Of a DNA stretch of 64,000 bases, positions 1 to 8,024 are shown one piece after another; within the stretch, counting starts at the first letter, position 1; each line of letters opens with the position of its first letter. The DNA is from Mesobacillus foraminis. GTDB taxonomy: Bacteria > Bacillota > Bacilli > Bacillales > Cytobacillaceae. The translations under genes were made by a program, and so were the position numbers. A model generated the notes under the pieces. That model was not told the DNA's origin. It saw nothing but the letters and a program-made list of their open reading frames with translations, and did not search any database. The stretch spans positions 434,001 to 498,000 of the forward strand of contig NZ_SLVV01000002.1 in NCBI RefSeq assembly GCF_004340465.1, read 5' to 3'.

Positions 1-378
1 GCTTATCATATAAAGTCATATATTCAGCCCCTTTTACAGTTTTATATATAAACATATCAAGTATTGAAAAAAAGAATAGCTTCATGTCAGATTTTCTCAC
101 AAACAAAATACGAAGAATCATGTCGAGGATTGCTCTACGCAATTTTAATGATCAAAATTGAGGACCAAAATAATAATGTTTAAGCATTATTTAAGGTATA
201 TACTTAATAATTGTCTAAACGGAAAATTTGTATGAACCATAGTTAAAATCCAGTATAGAAAGCCTTTTCTCTTTCATTCCTGAATATTGGTTATGGGTAA
301 AATAAAAACGGAGCCCTGGCACCGTCGGATTGGGTATATTAAGAAGAATGAATGAAATAGCAAACGAGGTTCTAACAA
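1..378. other. AT-rich region before first gene
   Basis: No coding sequence, RNA gene or clear hairpin was recognised here. The last 20 bases carry a GAGG element that probably serves as ribosome binding site for the kinase-like gene that follows. Confidence 0.4.
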
Positions 379-1023
379 ATGCACAAGGAAGAATTTGTGA
401 AAATGATCGAAAAAGAGTTAATCCATCATATTAGTCTTGAGAGTAAAAATGTGCACGATCCAATTATCGTTCACAATATTCCTACAGGGTGGACATGTAT
501 TGGAACAGGCAATTATGCTGCTGTTTTTGTTCATAAGTCAGAGCATGATTTTGTTGTGAAAGTAGCAGCCATAGATGATCAAGCATTGAAAAAAGAAGCA
601 AATGTCTACAGACAGTTGGGTGATCACCAAGCATACTCCAGGCTGATACACCAGGGACCAACCTATCTAGTATTAAAAAGGCTGGAAGGCATCACCCTTT
701 ATGATGCTGTTGCAAGAGGGATTCGCATACCTGAAACAGTCATTCAAGATATCAATCATGCTTTGGAATATGCCATTGAACGAGATCTTAATCCCTATGA
801 TGTTCATGGCAGGAATGTAATGATGAAGGATGGAAAAGGATATGTCGTGGATGTATCGGACTTTTACAAAGAAGGAAAAGACGAAAAGTGGAATGATTTA
901 GTAAAGGCCTATTATAAAATATATAAAAAAACATTATATAAATATCCTGTACCAATTCCTTTAAAATTACTGGATTTTATCAGACATTCTTATAGACTAT
1001 ATCGAAGGATTAAAATTATGTAA
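379..1023 (+). CDS. Small protein-kinase-fold protein (Ser/Thr kinase-like)
   Basis: A 214-residue protein with the core of a small protein kinase. A glycine-rich loop GTGNYAAVF (residues 42-50) is followed by VVKV with the presumed ATP-binding Lys61, a helix Glu (Glu73 in KKEANVY), a catalytic loop with Asp141 and Asn146 spaced as in HRDxxxxN kinases (DVHGRN), and a metal-binding Asp in VVDVSDF. It is short for a eukaryotic-type kinase and resembles the compact bacterial RIO/YbdM-like group; the C-terminal tail is basic. GAGG lies nine bases before the ATG. It stands alone on the plus strand, with no phosphatase or obvious substrate nearby, so its target is unknown. An aminoglycoside-phosphotransferase-like small-molecule kinase is the main alternative. 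Confidence 0.75.
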   Translation: MHKEEFVKMIEKELIHHISLESKNVHDPIIVHNIPTGWTCIGTGNYAAVFVHKSEHDFVVKVAAIDDQALKKEANVYRQLGDHQAYSRLIHQGPTYLVLKRLEGITLYDAVARGIRIPETVIQDINHALEYAIERDLNPYDVHGRNVMMKDGKGYVVDVSDFYKEGKDEKWNDLVKAYYKIYKKTLYKYPVPIPLKLLDFIRHSYRLYRRIKIM

Positions 1024-1171
1024 GCATCATCAATAAGTATATAAAATTTTGAACGTACGGTTTATACTCAACCTAAAAATATAATTGTTTGTTCTAATCA
1101 TTTAGATTTACTAATTTAAGGGCAATAGTATTTAAAATAAATGTGGTATCGCTATTTATCTCAACAAAATA

Positions 1172-1211
1172 GGATTCCCCCTTCCTGTACTGTTGGATAG
1201 GGGGGAGTCCG
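1172..1211 (-). terminator. Hairpin terminator, probably for the 1321-1932 gene
   Basis: GGATTCCCCC pairs with GGGGGGAGTCC across an 18-base loop. Read on the minus strand the stem is followed by TATTTTG, so it probably ends the membrane-protein gene 110 bases upstream of it. Confidence 0.5.
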
Positions 1212-1320
1212 TATTCTATATGAGAACATCAACCGTTTTGTCTTCATTCCAAAGACTGAATGGCAATGCGAATGAAATATTCCATGTAACAATGGTGGCC
1301 AGAGAAGACCATAGTTTTTT

Positions 1321-1932
1321 CTATTCTTTTAGTATCAGAGTTAAAAATTGTTTAACTTCATCCTTCTCACTGGCACTACTAAAAACGCACAAAACTTTAT
1401 TCTGTAAATAACTAAATTCTTTTAAAGACGGAATACTTGAAGTATTAATACCGTAAACCATATTTTGCTTGCCGGAGTAAAGAGATTCATCGGGTATCTC
1501 CAGGTTACTCGAGGCGATGAAATCCTCCAATGGAGTAAATGGATCTTGCTGGCTTAATTCTTGATAAATATTCTCGTCCAGAATCAACAAGTCAATCTCT
1601 CCAGCAGCTGCTCTTACTAACATCTTTTGTGCTTGCTGATTGGAAATAGACGAAAAGGTGGATTCCGGAGAATGAATGACATCAACGGCAATATTAAAAT
1701 CCTTAAAGGAATCATTTAACTGATCGGAAGCAGTAATTGAATCAACAACCGGGCTTCTACCAACTACAGTAATATCGAAACTTTCTTCCTTTCCAGTAAA
1801 GGAGCTCACAAACAATATACCTAGGACCACCACAGCCAATGTCGCAATCATATGCAATTTGTAATACTCCCATATATGTTCTGCTTTCTGTTTAAAAGTC
1901 ATACCTTTCAGTTGTTCTGTTAACTTTGGCAT
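1321..1932 (-). CDS. Single-pass membrane protein of unknown function
   Basis: A 203-residue protein with a basic N-terminal region (LKGMTFKQKAEHIWEYYKLH), one membrane segment at about residues 28-45, and an outer soluble domain of about 155 residues. The soluble part has alternating strands and helices and a segment (AAGEIDLLILDE) reminiscent of periplasmic-binding-protein folds. No family could be named with certainty. The start has GAGGTGAATGAGAT just before the ATG. It is monocistronic, with its own promoter region to the right and a hairpin terminator to the left. It may be an envelope-anchored sensor or ligand-binding protein, but that is only inferred from topology. Confidence 0.6.
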   Translation of the reverse strand: MPKLTEQLKGMTFKQKAEHIWEYYKLHMIATLAVVVLGILFVSSFTGKEESFDITVVGRSPVVDSITASDQLNDSFKDFNIAVDVIHSPESTFSSISNQQAQKMLVRAAAGEIDLLILDENIYQELSQQDPFTPLEDFIASSNLEIPDESLYSGKQNMVYGINTSSIPSLKEFSYLQNKVLCVFSSASEKDEVKQFLTLILKE

Positions 1933-2541
1933 ATCTCATTCACCTCATACTTCAGCTCTTGGGTATCCTGTTGTTTGTACTAATTAATGAACAGCACTGC
2001 TGTTGTGGTTTACACTAGGATTCTATAGGGTTAGCTAAATTTATAGTCATGAAAAACATTCAATATGAATTATATAATTACTAAAAAAGATAAGAGTCTA
2101 TCACTTTTAATTTTTATCTTCAAACAGACCCAATGTAAACATTAATAAAGATATTAGGATGCAAGAATGAACTTAAAATTAATATTCAAAGGTAAACTGC
2201 ACTTAACTATTATTATACCAATAAGTTTACTGGAAAAGTTTCTTTTCTATATGTATTTTAAACAATTTAAAGGTTGATTATAGTTAGGAGCTGCAAAAGT
2301 TATTCAACACCTATTAAAGCCTTTATTGTTTTATTGATTTTTTTCTGTAGATTACAATATTATGATAAACAAGAGCAATATTTATACTAAAAATGGTTCC
2401 GAGAAAAAAATAATGATTTAGTAAGCTGTTTCACTGTGCCTTTCAAATTTGGATGTTGCCCTGAATTTCGGGATGAATGTTTACATAATATTATTATAGT
2501 TCCCTAATGTTTGGTTCCCCCGGAATTTATCTATACTCTAC
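1933..2541. other. Gene-free AT-rich stretch
   Basis: About 600 bases with stops in all frames. Nothing recognised beyond the likely promoter of the minus-strand gene at its left edge. The right end lies downstream of the DUF1961 gene, and no strong T-tailed hairpin was found there. Confidence 0.35.
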
Positions 2542-3246
2542 TTATCTGCTGTTAACTAAAACAGCCTCATGGACACGAAAATTACTGTAAGCTGCTTTCA
2601 TCGGAGCCATTTGTCGAAAGCCAATTTTCCCGCCGGATAAAATTTCACCATAGGATTTTCCGTCATCTTCCCATTCAAGGACAGGAAGATCATTGATGGT
2701 AAATTGAACAATTCCTTCATATTTAACCAGTCTCATATGATAGGGTGGAATTGCATCATCTGCTGGGGGCAATGGATCAGCCCCCATGGCTGCTAAATGA
2801 AAGCCATGGCTTTTCCGCAAATTACATGTTCGGAATGCGCGTTCGTCAGCATGTTTATGCCGAAAATAGGAGAGATGCAGGGCATTTATATCCCCTGAAT
2901 GATATTGTGGGTACCTACCATTTCGTTCAGAAAGACTGGAACTGAACAAATCCTCACCATTACGTCCTTTCGCAGAAAAAAATATCATACAGAGACCAGG
3001 TTCTCTGATCGGGAAAAATTCCCATTCAATCATCACTTTATCGGGAAATTCTACCGGGCACCATAATACCCAGTGGGCATTGTCTCCATGCAAAGAAGGA
3101 GATAATTCATTTTCCAGAATGAGTCGACTTTCTTCAAAACTAGTTCTGGCCTTACCTTCCAGCTCCCAATCAGCAATGTCCGCTGCGGATGTTAATGCGT
3201 TATGATATAAGCTGTTCCCTCTTTCAAAAAAATGACTATGCACCAT
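2542..3246 (-). CDS. DUF1961 family protein (YesU-like)
   Basis: A 234-residue cytoplasmic protein of the DUF1961 type, as in B. subtilis YesU of the rhamnogalacturonan cluster. The family has a concanavalin-like beta-sandwich typical of glycan-binding or glycan-acting proteins. Visible family traits are the opening NSLYHNALTS, the HWVLWCPVEFPD segment, the central QYHSGDINALHLSYFRH stretch and the terminal GKIGFRQMAPMKAAYSNFRVHE. The ATG at 3246 is preferred because GAGGAGGGA lies just upstream; an in-frame extension to 3279 lacks a ribosome binding site. It follows the oxidoreductase and isomerase genes on the same strand but is separated from them by 385 bases containing small hairpins. 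Enzymatic role is unproven; a keto-glycoside hydrolase or lectin role is possible. Confidence 0.8.
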   Translation of the reverse strand: MVHSHFFERGNSLYHNALTSAADIADWELEGKARTSFEESRLILENELSPSLHGDNAHWVLWCPVEFPDKVMIEWEFFPIREPGLCMIFFSAKGRNGEDLFSSSLSERNGRYPQYHSGDINALHLSYFRHKHADERAFRTCNLRKSHGFHLAAMGADPLPPADDAIPPYHMRLVKYEGIVQFTINDLPVLEWEDDGKSYGEILSGGKIGFRQMAPMKAAYSNFRVHEAVLVNSR

Positions 3247-3358
3247 AAACAAGTCCCTCCTCGTAAATGAAAAAACCAACTACTATTCCTATCTTAAATG
3301 AAATTGCTTTCAGGTCCTATACGCTTATTTAATTTGTACTGTGTAACAAACAAATAGA

Positions 3359-3377
3359 CGGCTAATTTAAGTAGCCG
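3359..3377. repeat. Short hairpin upstream of DUF1961 gene
   Basis: CGGCTA and TAGCCG flank a seven-base loop between the oxidoreductase and DUF1961 genes. There is no good T run on either side, so it may be a weak terminator or an RNA processing point. Confidence 0.3.
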
Positions 3378-3520
3378 CCAGTTTTGCACTTTGAATAATT
3401 AACGGTATCAGACTTGTTAATTCCCTGCCTTGCCGGTGTTATCCTTTAATTGAACCCATAACATTGCTCGTCGATCATCGTTAAAAAGTCTTCTCCTATT
3501 AGAGCACCCCTCTCCCATGG

Positions 3521-3552
3521 CCCCCCAGGAAACGCCGGTCGTTTTTGGGGGG
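3521..3552. repeat. GC-rich hairpin downstream of oxidoreductase gene
   Basis: CCCCCCA and TGGGGGG pair around an inner AAACG/CGTTT stem with a five-base loop. It lies 80 bases past the oxidoreductase stop codon. It may act as terminator or 3' stabiliser, though a U tract is missing on the minus strand. Confidence 0.4.
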
Positions 3553-3631
3553 ATTGATTTAGCCACTTTAGTTTCAAATTGACAAAACCTTTCTCTTTCA
3601 CTCTAAAAATAAGAACCTCTTTTCCTGGTTT

Positions 3632-4795
3632 TTAATGTGTTTCCGATACATCGAAAATCACTTTTTCCACATTCTTTTTTTGAAAAGAAGATTGGTTTAT
3701 TTTTTCCTGCAGTTTTTTATAGAAAAGCTCGGCATCAATCGGCAATTCAACCGGCTCTTTTAACCAAGACGACAAATAAATGGCATTTGAAATTTCAAGC
3801 CCTTTTATTCCTTCTTCACCTGGTGCCAATAGAGGCGTGCCTTTGGCAATTGAATCGATCCAGTTTTGCATGATTCCCTGATGATCGGTTCTTTCTCCCT
3901 TTATGGGAATATCGATCGTCCAGCATTCTGGTTTTCCAAATCCGCCTTTATAAGTCGCGTTGAATTCACGTTCTGATTGAGTCAATCGGTGAAAGATGAG
4001 TTTATCATTTTCAACAACCATTTTTCCGCGGTCGCCCGAAATCTCAAAACGGTTTGTTCCAGGTGCTTCACCCGTCGACGTAATGAAAATTCCTGTCGCA
4101 CCGTTTTCATATTCTACATAGGCAGTAATCTCGTCCTCAACTTCTATATCGTGATATTTTCCATAGCTGCAAAAAGCATGGACTTTCTTAGGCATAAGAC
4201 CTGTCGTCCATTGCCATAAATCCAGCTGGTGCGGTGCCTGGTTTAGTAAAACTCCGCCCCCTTCCCCTTTCCACGTTGCCCGCCATTCACTAGAATCATA
4301 GTAGCTTTGTGAGCGGTACCAATCCGTAATAATCCAATTGGTCCGTTTTATTTCACCGAGTTCGCCAGATTGAATCAATTCGCGCAACTTTTGATAGATC
4401 GGGTTGCAGCGCTGGTTATACATGATGCCAAAGACCTTGCCGCTTTCTTTGGCTGCTTTATTCATCTCCGCTACACTTTTCGTATAAACACCAGCCGGCT
4501 TTTCAACGAGAACATGCATGCCTTTTGCGAATGCCTTCACGGCCAGCCTTGGATGATCATAATGAGGTGTGGAAATAAGAACTGCATCTATATCGGATTC
4601 GTTCAAAAATGCGTCTTCATCTTTAAAAATCTGTACATCACCTGCTGTATCTTTTAGTAACTCTTTCAGGTTATCTTGAAAAGGGTCGCATACGGCAGTC
4701 AGAATCGCTCCATTTATTTTCCCTTTACCTAACAGCTGAACATGCGATCTTCCCATATTTCCAATGCCCATAACACCAACTTTAATTACACTCAA
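3632..4795 (-). CDS. Gfo/Idh/MocA family NAD(P)-dependent oxidoreductase
   Basis: A 387-residue dehydrogenase acting on sugars, inositols or glycosides in the cytoplasm. The N-terminal Rossmann fold shows GIGNMG (residues 10-15) and the family signature EKP (98-100), whose Lys is catalytic in the family. The second domain begins around residue 125 and contains the GGGVLLNQAPHQLDLWQW stretch with the conserved His/Asp pair. The start is a TTG preceded by GGGGTGA. It lies 45 bases after the TIM-barrel isomerase/epimerase gene and is probably co-transcribed with it. Pairs of this kind oxidise a sugar hydroxyl, often at C3, for further isomerisation or elimination. The exact substrate cannot be read from the sequence. 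Confidence 0.88.
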   Translation of the reverse strand: MSVIKVGVMGIGNMGRSHVQLLGKGKINGAILTAVCDPFQDNLKELLKDTAGDVQIFKDEDAFLNESDIDAVLISTPHYDHPRLAVKAFAKGMHVLVEKPAGVYTKSVAEMNKAAKESGKVFGIMYNQRCNPIYQKLRELIQSGELGEIKRTNWIITDWYRSQSYYDSSEWRATWKGEGGGVLLNQAPHQLDLWQWTTGLMPKKVHAFCSYGKYHDIEVEDEITAYVEYENGATGIFITSTGEAPGTNRFEISGDRGKMVVENDKLIFHRLTQSEREFNATYKGGFGKPECWTIDIPIKGERTDHQGIMQNWIDSIAKGTPLLAPGEEGIKGLEISNAIYLSSWLKEPVELPIDAELFYKKLQEKINQSSFQKKNVEKVIFDVSETH

Positions 4796-4840
4796 CTATT
4801 TCACCCCATACACGTTTATTGAATTCACTTTTTAATATTT

Positions 4841-5614
4841 TTAACGAACTATTTGGCCTGCTTGTTTTGCAATTTTCTTCAGGTTTCTTAAACTAGTCTC
4901 CAGACATTCCAATGGCGGTCCTTCACAGACGTCCTGCTCAACGGCGTACCATTCGACTCCATTCCTTTCTCCCCATTGTAAAATCGGAATGAAATCTATG
5001 ATGCCTTCCCCCACTTCTGCAAAGGTTTGCCGATGATCATTTGTCATATCCTTCAAATGAATAATTGGCATCCGATTTGCATATGGAGCTATGTAGGTCA
5101 ACGGATCTTTACCGGCTTTTTTCAGCCAATAGACATCAATTTCTGCTGAAATTTGATTATCATCTGAAGGATCAAGCATATAGCGAAGAGCGTCCTGACC
5201 GTCTATTTCAATATCAAACTCAAATGCATGATTGTGGTAAGAAAATCGGTATTCAGATGCTTTCTTTGCAGCCTCGTTCAATAATTCTTTTATTTCTTTA
5301 TAAGTTTCAGGATGACGTAAATCCTCTGCTACAAAGGGAAGGATGATATCTTTCGTGCCATATAAATCTGCTTCTCTTAACACACCCTTAAGATCATTTT
5401 TTATACGAGTTAACGACACATGCATGCCTGCTGCCTGTAAATCACTTTCTTTTAAAGCCAAAGCAACCTCATTCAGATCATAGTCCTTTGGCAAGGCTGA
5501 AATTTGAACGCCTGCCCAGCCCATCTCCTTTAGTTTTTTGAATACTGGACGGATTCCTTCTTCTTTTAATTGTTCTCGAACCGTATATAATTGTGCTGCA
5601 AATTTGTGGTCCAC
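4841..5614 (-). CDS. Sugar phosphate isomerase/epimerase-like TIM barrel protein
   Basis: A 257-residue xylose-isomerase-like (AP endonuclease 2 family) TIM barrel. Metal-ligand-type segments are visible in order: YHNHAFEF, SAEIDVYWLKKAG, IIHLKDM and YAVEQDVCEG. Family members isomerise or epimerise sugars, dehydrate inosose, or cleave 3-keto-glycosides. Two in-frame GTG codons occur; the one at 5614 is chosen because AAGGGGA then sits at normal distance, whereas it would abut the GTG at 5623. First gene of a probable operon with the Gfo/Idh/MocA oxidoreductase. The promoter should lie in the 550 bases to its right, after the terminator of the ROK gene. Confidence 0.85.
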   Translation of the reverse strand: MDHKFAAQLYTVREQLKEEGIRPVFKKLKEMGWAGVQISALPKDYDLNEVALALKESDLQAAGMHVSLTRIKNDLKGVLREADLYGTKDIILPFVAEDLRHPETYKEIKELLNEAAKKASEYRFSYHNHAFEFDIEIDGQDALRYMLDPSDDNQISAEIDVYWLKKAGKDPLTYIAPYANRMPIIHLKDMTNDHRQTFAEVGEGIIDFIPILQWGERNGVEWYAVEQDVCEGPPLECLETSLRNLKKIAKQAGQIVR

Positions 5615-6162
5615 CCTAAACACTTCCCCTTACAAGAATTTTAGTTAAGGACTTGGCAATGGTATTGGATAGCAAATCACTGTAGCGTTTTTTAAACCAG
5701 TTTCTCTCGCCGAGGCATGAAGCGTTTACATTTTAACCGGAATATCTATGACCAGTGATCATAATCATGATGATGTTTTCAGGAGAATCTATTTTCAACA
5801 AATGTTTTGAAAATCCTCCCAAGGATCATTTAAAATAGGAAACGCAGTATCACATTTAACCGAAAAACAGCTTTACCGATTCAATGAAATAATACCAACC
5901 CTCAAATACTATTATCATTATAGTTATCATTATAGTTTAAATAGTCAGTATATTCATTACCCAAAATTATCTGAGAGTCTTTTTTGGTGATCTAAATAGA
6001 CTAAAATCTCAAGAACCGATTTGCAAATCAAAAATAAAAGTGAGTCTGGATGGACCTGTATGTGTGCGTCTACATTTGATGCAAACCGACCACAGGAAAG
6101 GATCTGCTATTGCACCTTACTCAAATTGAGCAGATAATAAGTAAAGTCAATTAATACATAAT
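5615..6162. other. Intergenic region with probable promoter of the isomerase operon
   Basis: No gene is seen. A 12-base tandem duplication TTATCATTATAG occurs at 5912-5935. A sequence ATGAAGCGTTTACAT at 5717-5731 has one perfect half of a cre site but lacks one base in the other half, so it is only a weak candidate for carbon catabolite control of the operon to the left. Confidence 0.35.
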
Positions 6163-6210
6163 AAAAAGACCTTGAAAAAAGCTCATTACTAGCTTCAAAG
6201 GTCTTTTTTA
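6163..6210 (-). terminator. Rho-independent terminator after ROK gene
   Basis: AAAAAGACCTTGAA pairs with TTCAAAGGTCTTTTT around a loop of about 17 bases, with A and T tracts on both sides. It lies 28 bases past the ROK regulator stop codon. Confidence 0.8.
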
Positions 6211-6237
6211 CTGGACTGCTGCCTGAAGGGCGAGGTC

Positions 6238-7407
6238 TCAAATCCCTTTTTCATTGGACTCCATGAGGAATTTTTTTATCATAAACGAAGCACTTCCGAG
6301 AGCTGCAGCATTTCTATTGAGTTGGGAAATGAAAACCTCACTTTTTAGTGGTATATATCTTGATATCCTATTTGAAATCGCCTTCTTAATCGACTTTAAT
6401 ATGATTGGATTAGCCTCAATCAAGTTGCTTCTCAGGATAATCGAGTCAGGGTTAAAAGTGATGATTAAATTCATTAACCCAATCCCTAAATAATGACCGA
6501 ATTTTTCTATTTCCATCAATATATCCCCATCGTTCTCCATTATCATCTTATTAGCCTTTTCGAGTGTTATTACCTCTCCATTCTTTAATCTGGAAAGATT
6601 CTTATAAAATGCACTTTCAGATGCATACAGTTCCCAGCATCCTTGGTTACCACAGCCGCATTTTTTCCCATTGGATTCAATGGTCATATGTCCCATTTCG
6701 CCTGAAAATCCATTAGAGCCACGGTAAAGTTTGTCATTTAGAATAATCCCCAGACCGATACCAGTTCCCACGCTTACGTAAATGCTGCTCTCGTTACTCT
6801 TTATCAAACCATACAATTTCTCGCCAAATGCTCCGACATTCGCTTCATTATCAATGAAAATAGGAAGGTGAAATTGTTCTTCCAGCAAATTTTTCAAGTC
6901 CAACTTATCCCAATTTGAATGGGGAGTATATACGATTGTTTGATTCTCATTAACAAATCCATGTACCCCTACCCCGATACCAATAATGCCGTACGGAGAT
7001 TCCGGTGCATGATTAGCCACCAGATCAATTCTTTCAATTAAAAGGGATTTAAGCGTTTCCATTGATTCATTTGCAAATTCAAGGTAATCAGAGAAAAGCT
7101 TATTCCCCTCTAAATCAATTAAAATTGTAAAAATATAATTGGCAGCAAGCTCAACTCCGATGGCATAACCCGCATTTTTATTAAAAACTAGCAAGATAGG
7201 TTTTCGCCCCCCGTTCGAAACGCCAACCCCAATTTCTGAAACGAGATGTTTTTGGATTAATGAATGCGTTTGCAAAGAAACGGTTGCTTTGTTTAGGTTT
7301 GTAATTTCCGACAGTTTTGCTCTGGAGATCGGGTAGTGTTTAATAATGGTACTTAGAATAACTTTTTGGCTATGCATCTTAACATGATTTTCATCTATTA
7401 AATTCAC
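6238..7407 (-). CDS. ROK family transcriptional regulator (XylR/NagC type)
   Basis: A 389-residue repressor-type ROK protein. Residues about 10-75 form a winged helix (YPISRAKLSEITNLNKATVS is a typical recognition helix-turn-helix), followed by a ROK sugar-kinase-like domain with ATP-fold segments (GIGVGVHGFVN, SVGTGIGLGIILN) and the zinc motif CGCGNQGCWE. Such proteins bind operators in the absence of a free sugar. The start is a GTG with GAGAGGAGG seven bases upstream. It is divergent from the GPH transporter gene, and two palindromes of the type expected for this family lie in the shared promoter region, so autoregulation and control of the transporter are likely. The inducer is unknown; xylose- or glycoside-derived sugars are reasonable guesses. 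Confidence 0.9.
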   Translation of the reverse strand: MNLIDENHVKMHSQKVILSTIIKHYPISRAKLSEITNLNKATVSLQTHSLIQKHLVSEIGVGVSNGGRKPILLVFNKNAGYAIGVELAANYIFTILIDLEGNKLFSDYLEFANESMETLKSLLIERIDLVANHAPESPYGIIGIGVGVHGFVNENQTIVYTPHSNWDKLDLKNLLEEQFHLPIFIDNEANVGAFGEKLYGLIKSNESSIYVSVGTGIGLGIILNDKLYRGSNGFSGEMGHMTIESNGKKCGCGNQGCWELYASESAFYKNLSRLKNGEVITLEKANKMIMENDGDILMEIEKFGHYLGIGLMNLIITFNPDSIILRSNLIEANPIILKSIKKAISNRISRYIPLKSEVFISQLNRNAAALGSASFMIKKFLMESNEKGI

Positions 7408-7545
7408 TATACGCCTCCTCTCTTTATTTATCCCATTAAAACAAAGTACCTAACCCTTTTTCTGACTATTCTTTTATTATATCCAAAAAATTTATAAATT
7501 AGTATATTGTTTATTTTAAAAATATATGCTAGCATAAAACAACAG

Positions 7546-7568
7546 TTAGTTTATTGGATAAACAAACA
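7546..7568. promoter_or_regulatory. Candidate ROK operator 1
   Basis: TTAGTTTAT and ATAAACAAA form an inverted repeat with one mismatch and a three-base spacer (TGG). It resembles xylO-type operators and lies 140 bases upstream of the ROK gene. Confidence 0.6.
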
Positions 7569-7741
7569 AAGTAAAGATTAATGGTTTAATTTTTTTAACA
7601 AAGTGAAGACGGTTTCAAAGTAAAATTACTAGTGAACGAGGTGAAAAAAGGCTTTAAATTAAAATTCGGTGCATATTTACCGTTTACTTGTTTTTCAGAT
7701 TTGGTTAAAGATATTTGGTTTTTTGTATAAAGATCTAATAG

Positions 7742-7763
7742 TTTGTTTATACAAATAAACAAA
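7742..7763. promoter_or_regulatory. Candidate ROK operator 2
   Basis: TTTGTTTAT, ACAA spacer, ATAAACAAA: a perfect 9-base inverted repeat. The core GTTTAT/ATAAAC is shared with operator 1, about 195 bases away, which supports binding by the same dimeric regulator or looping between sites. Confidence 0.65.
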
Positions 7764-7890
7764 GAAAGTATATGATTGTTTTTTAATCCCCTAACCGACA
7801 TATTTCTAGTTGGCTATGGAATCAATCATTCACTTACTATATTTACCTATTATTATTGGGTAATCTAAAGTTTTTTATTTTTAATCCTCA

Positions 7891-7906
7891 TTGAAAGCGA
7901 TTAACC
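7891..7906. promoter_or_regulatory. Candidate cre site (CcpA)
   Basis: TTGAAAGCGATTAACC matches the TGAAANCGNTT core of cre sites. It sits about 130 bases upstream of the GPH transporter, consistent with catabolite control. A second, weaker TGTAAGCGGATAAA occurs at 7975-7988. Confidence 0.5.
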
Positions 7907-7980
7907 TTAAATTTTTGTCTTAAAAAGTTCGAGAGGCTTATTTTTCAAATAGACAATTTTCTTCTATTTATTATTGTAAG

Positions 7981-8007
7981 CGGATAAATCGGACTAAGAT
8001 TTATCCG
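7981..8007 (+). promoter_or_regulatory. Perfect hairpin next to transporter ribosome binding site
   Basis: CGGATAAATC, seven-base loop GGACTAA, GATTTATCCG: a perfect 10-base stem ending two bases before the AAGGAGA ribosome binding site. It could stabilise the mRNA 5' end, affect initiation, or act as a DNA operator. Confidence 0.6.
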
Positions 8008-8024
8008 AAAAGGAGATGTATGAC

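Noticed and set aside
3299-3312. Cre-like TGAAATTGCTTTCA upstream of the DUF1961 gene
   Set aside because: The central CG is replaced by TG, so it is unlikely to bind CcpA well.
7595-7801. 68-residue minus-strand reading frame
   Set aside because: It overlaps the operator region, has no ribosome binding site and shows no protein-like character.
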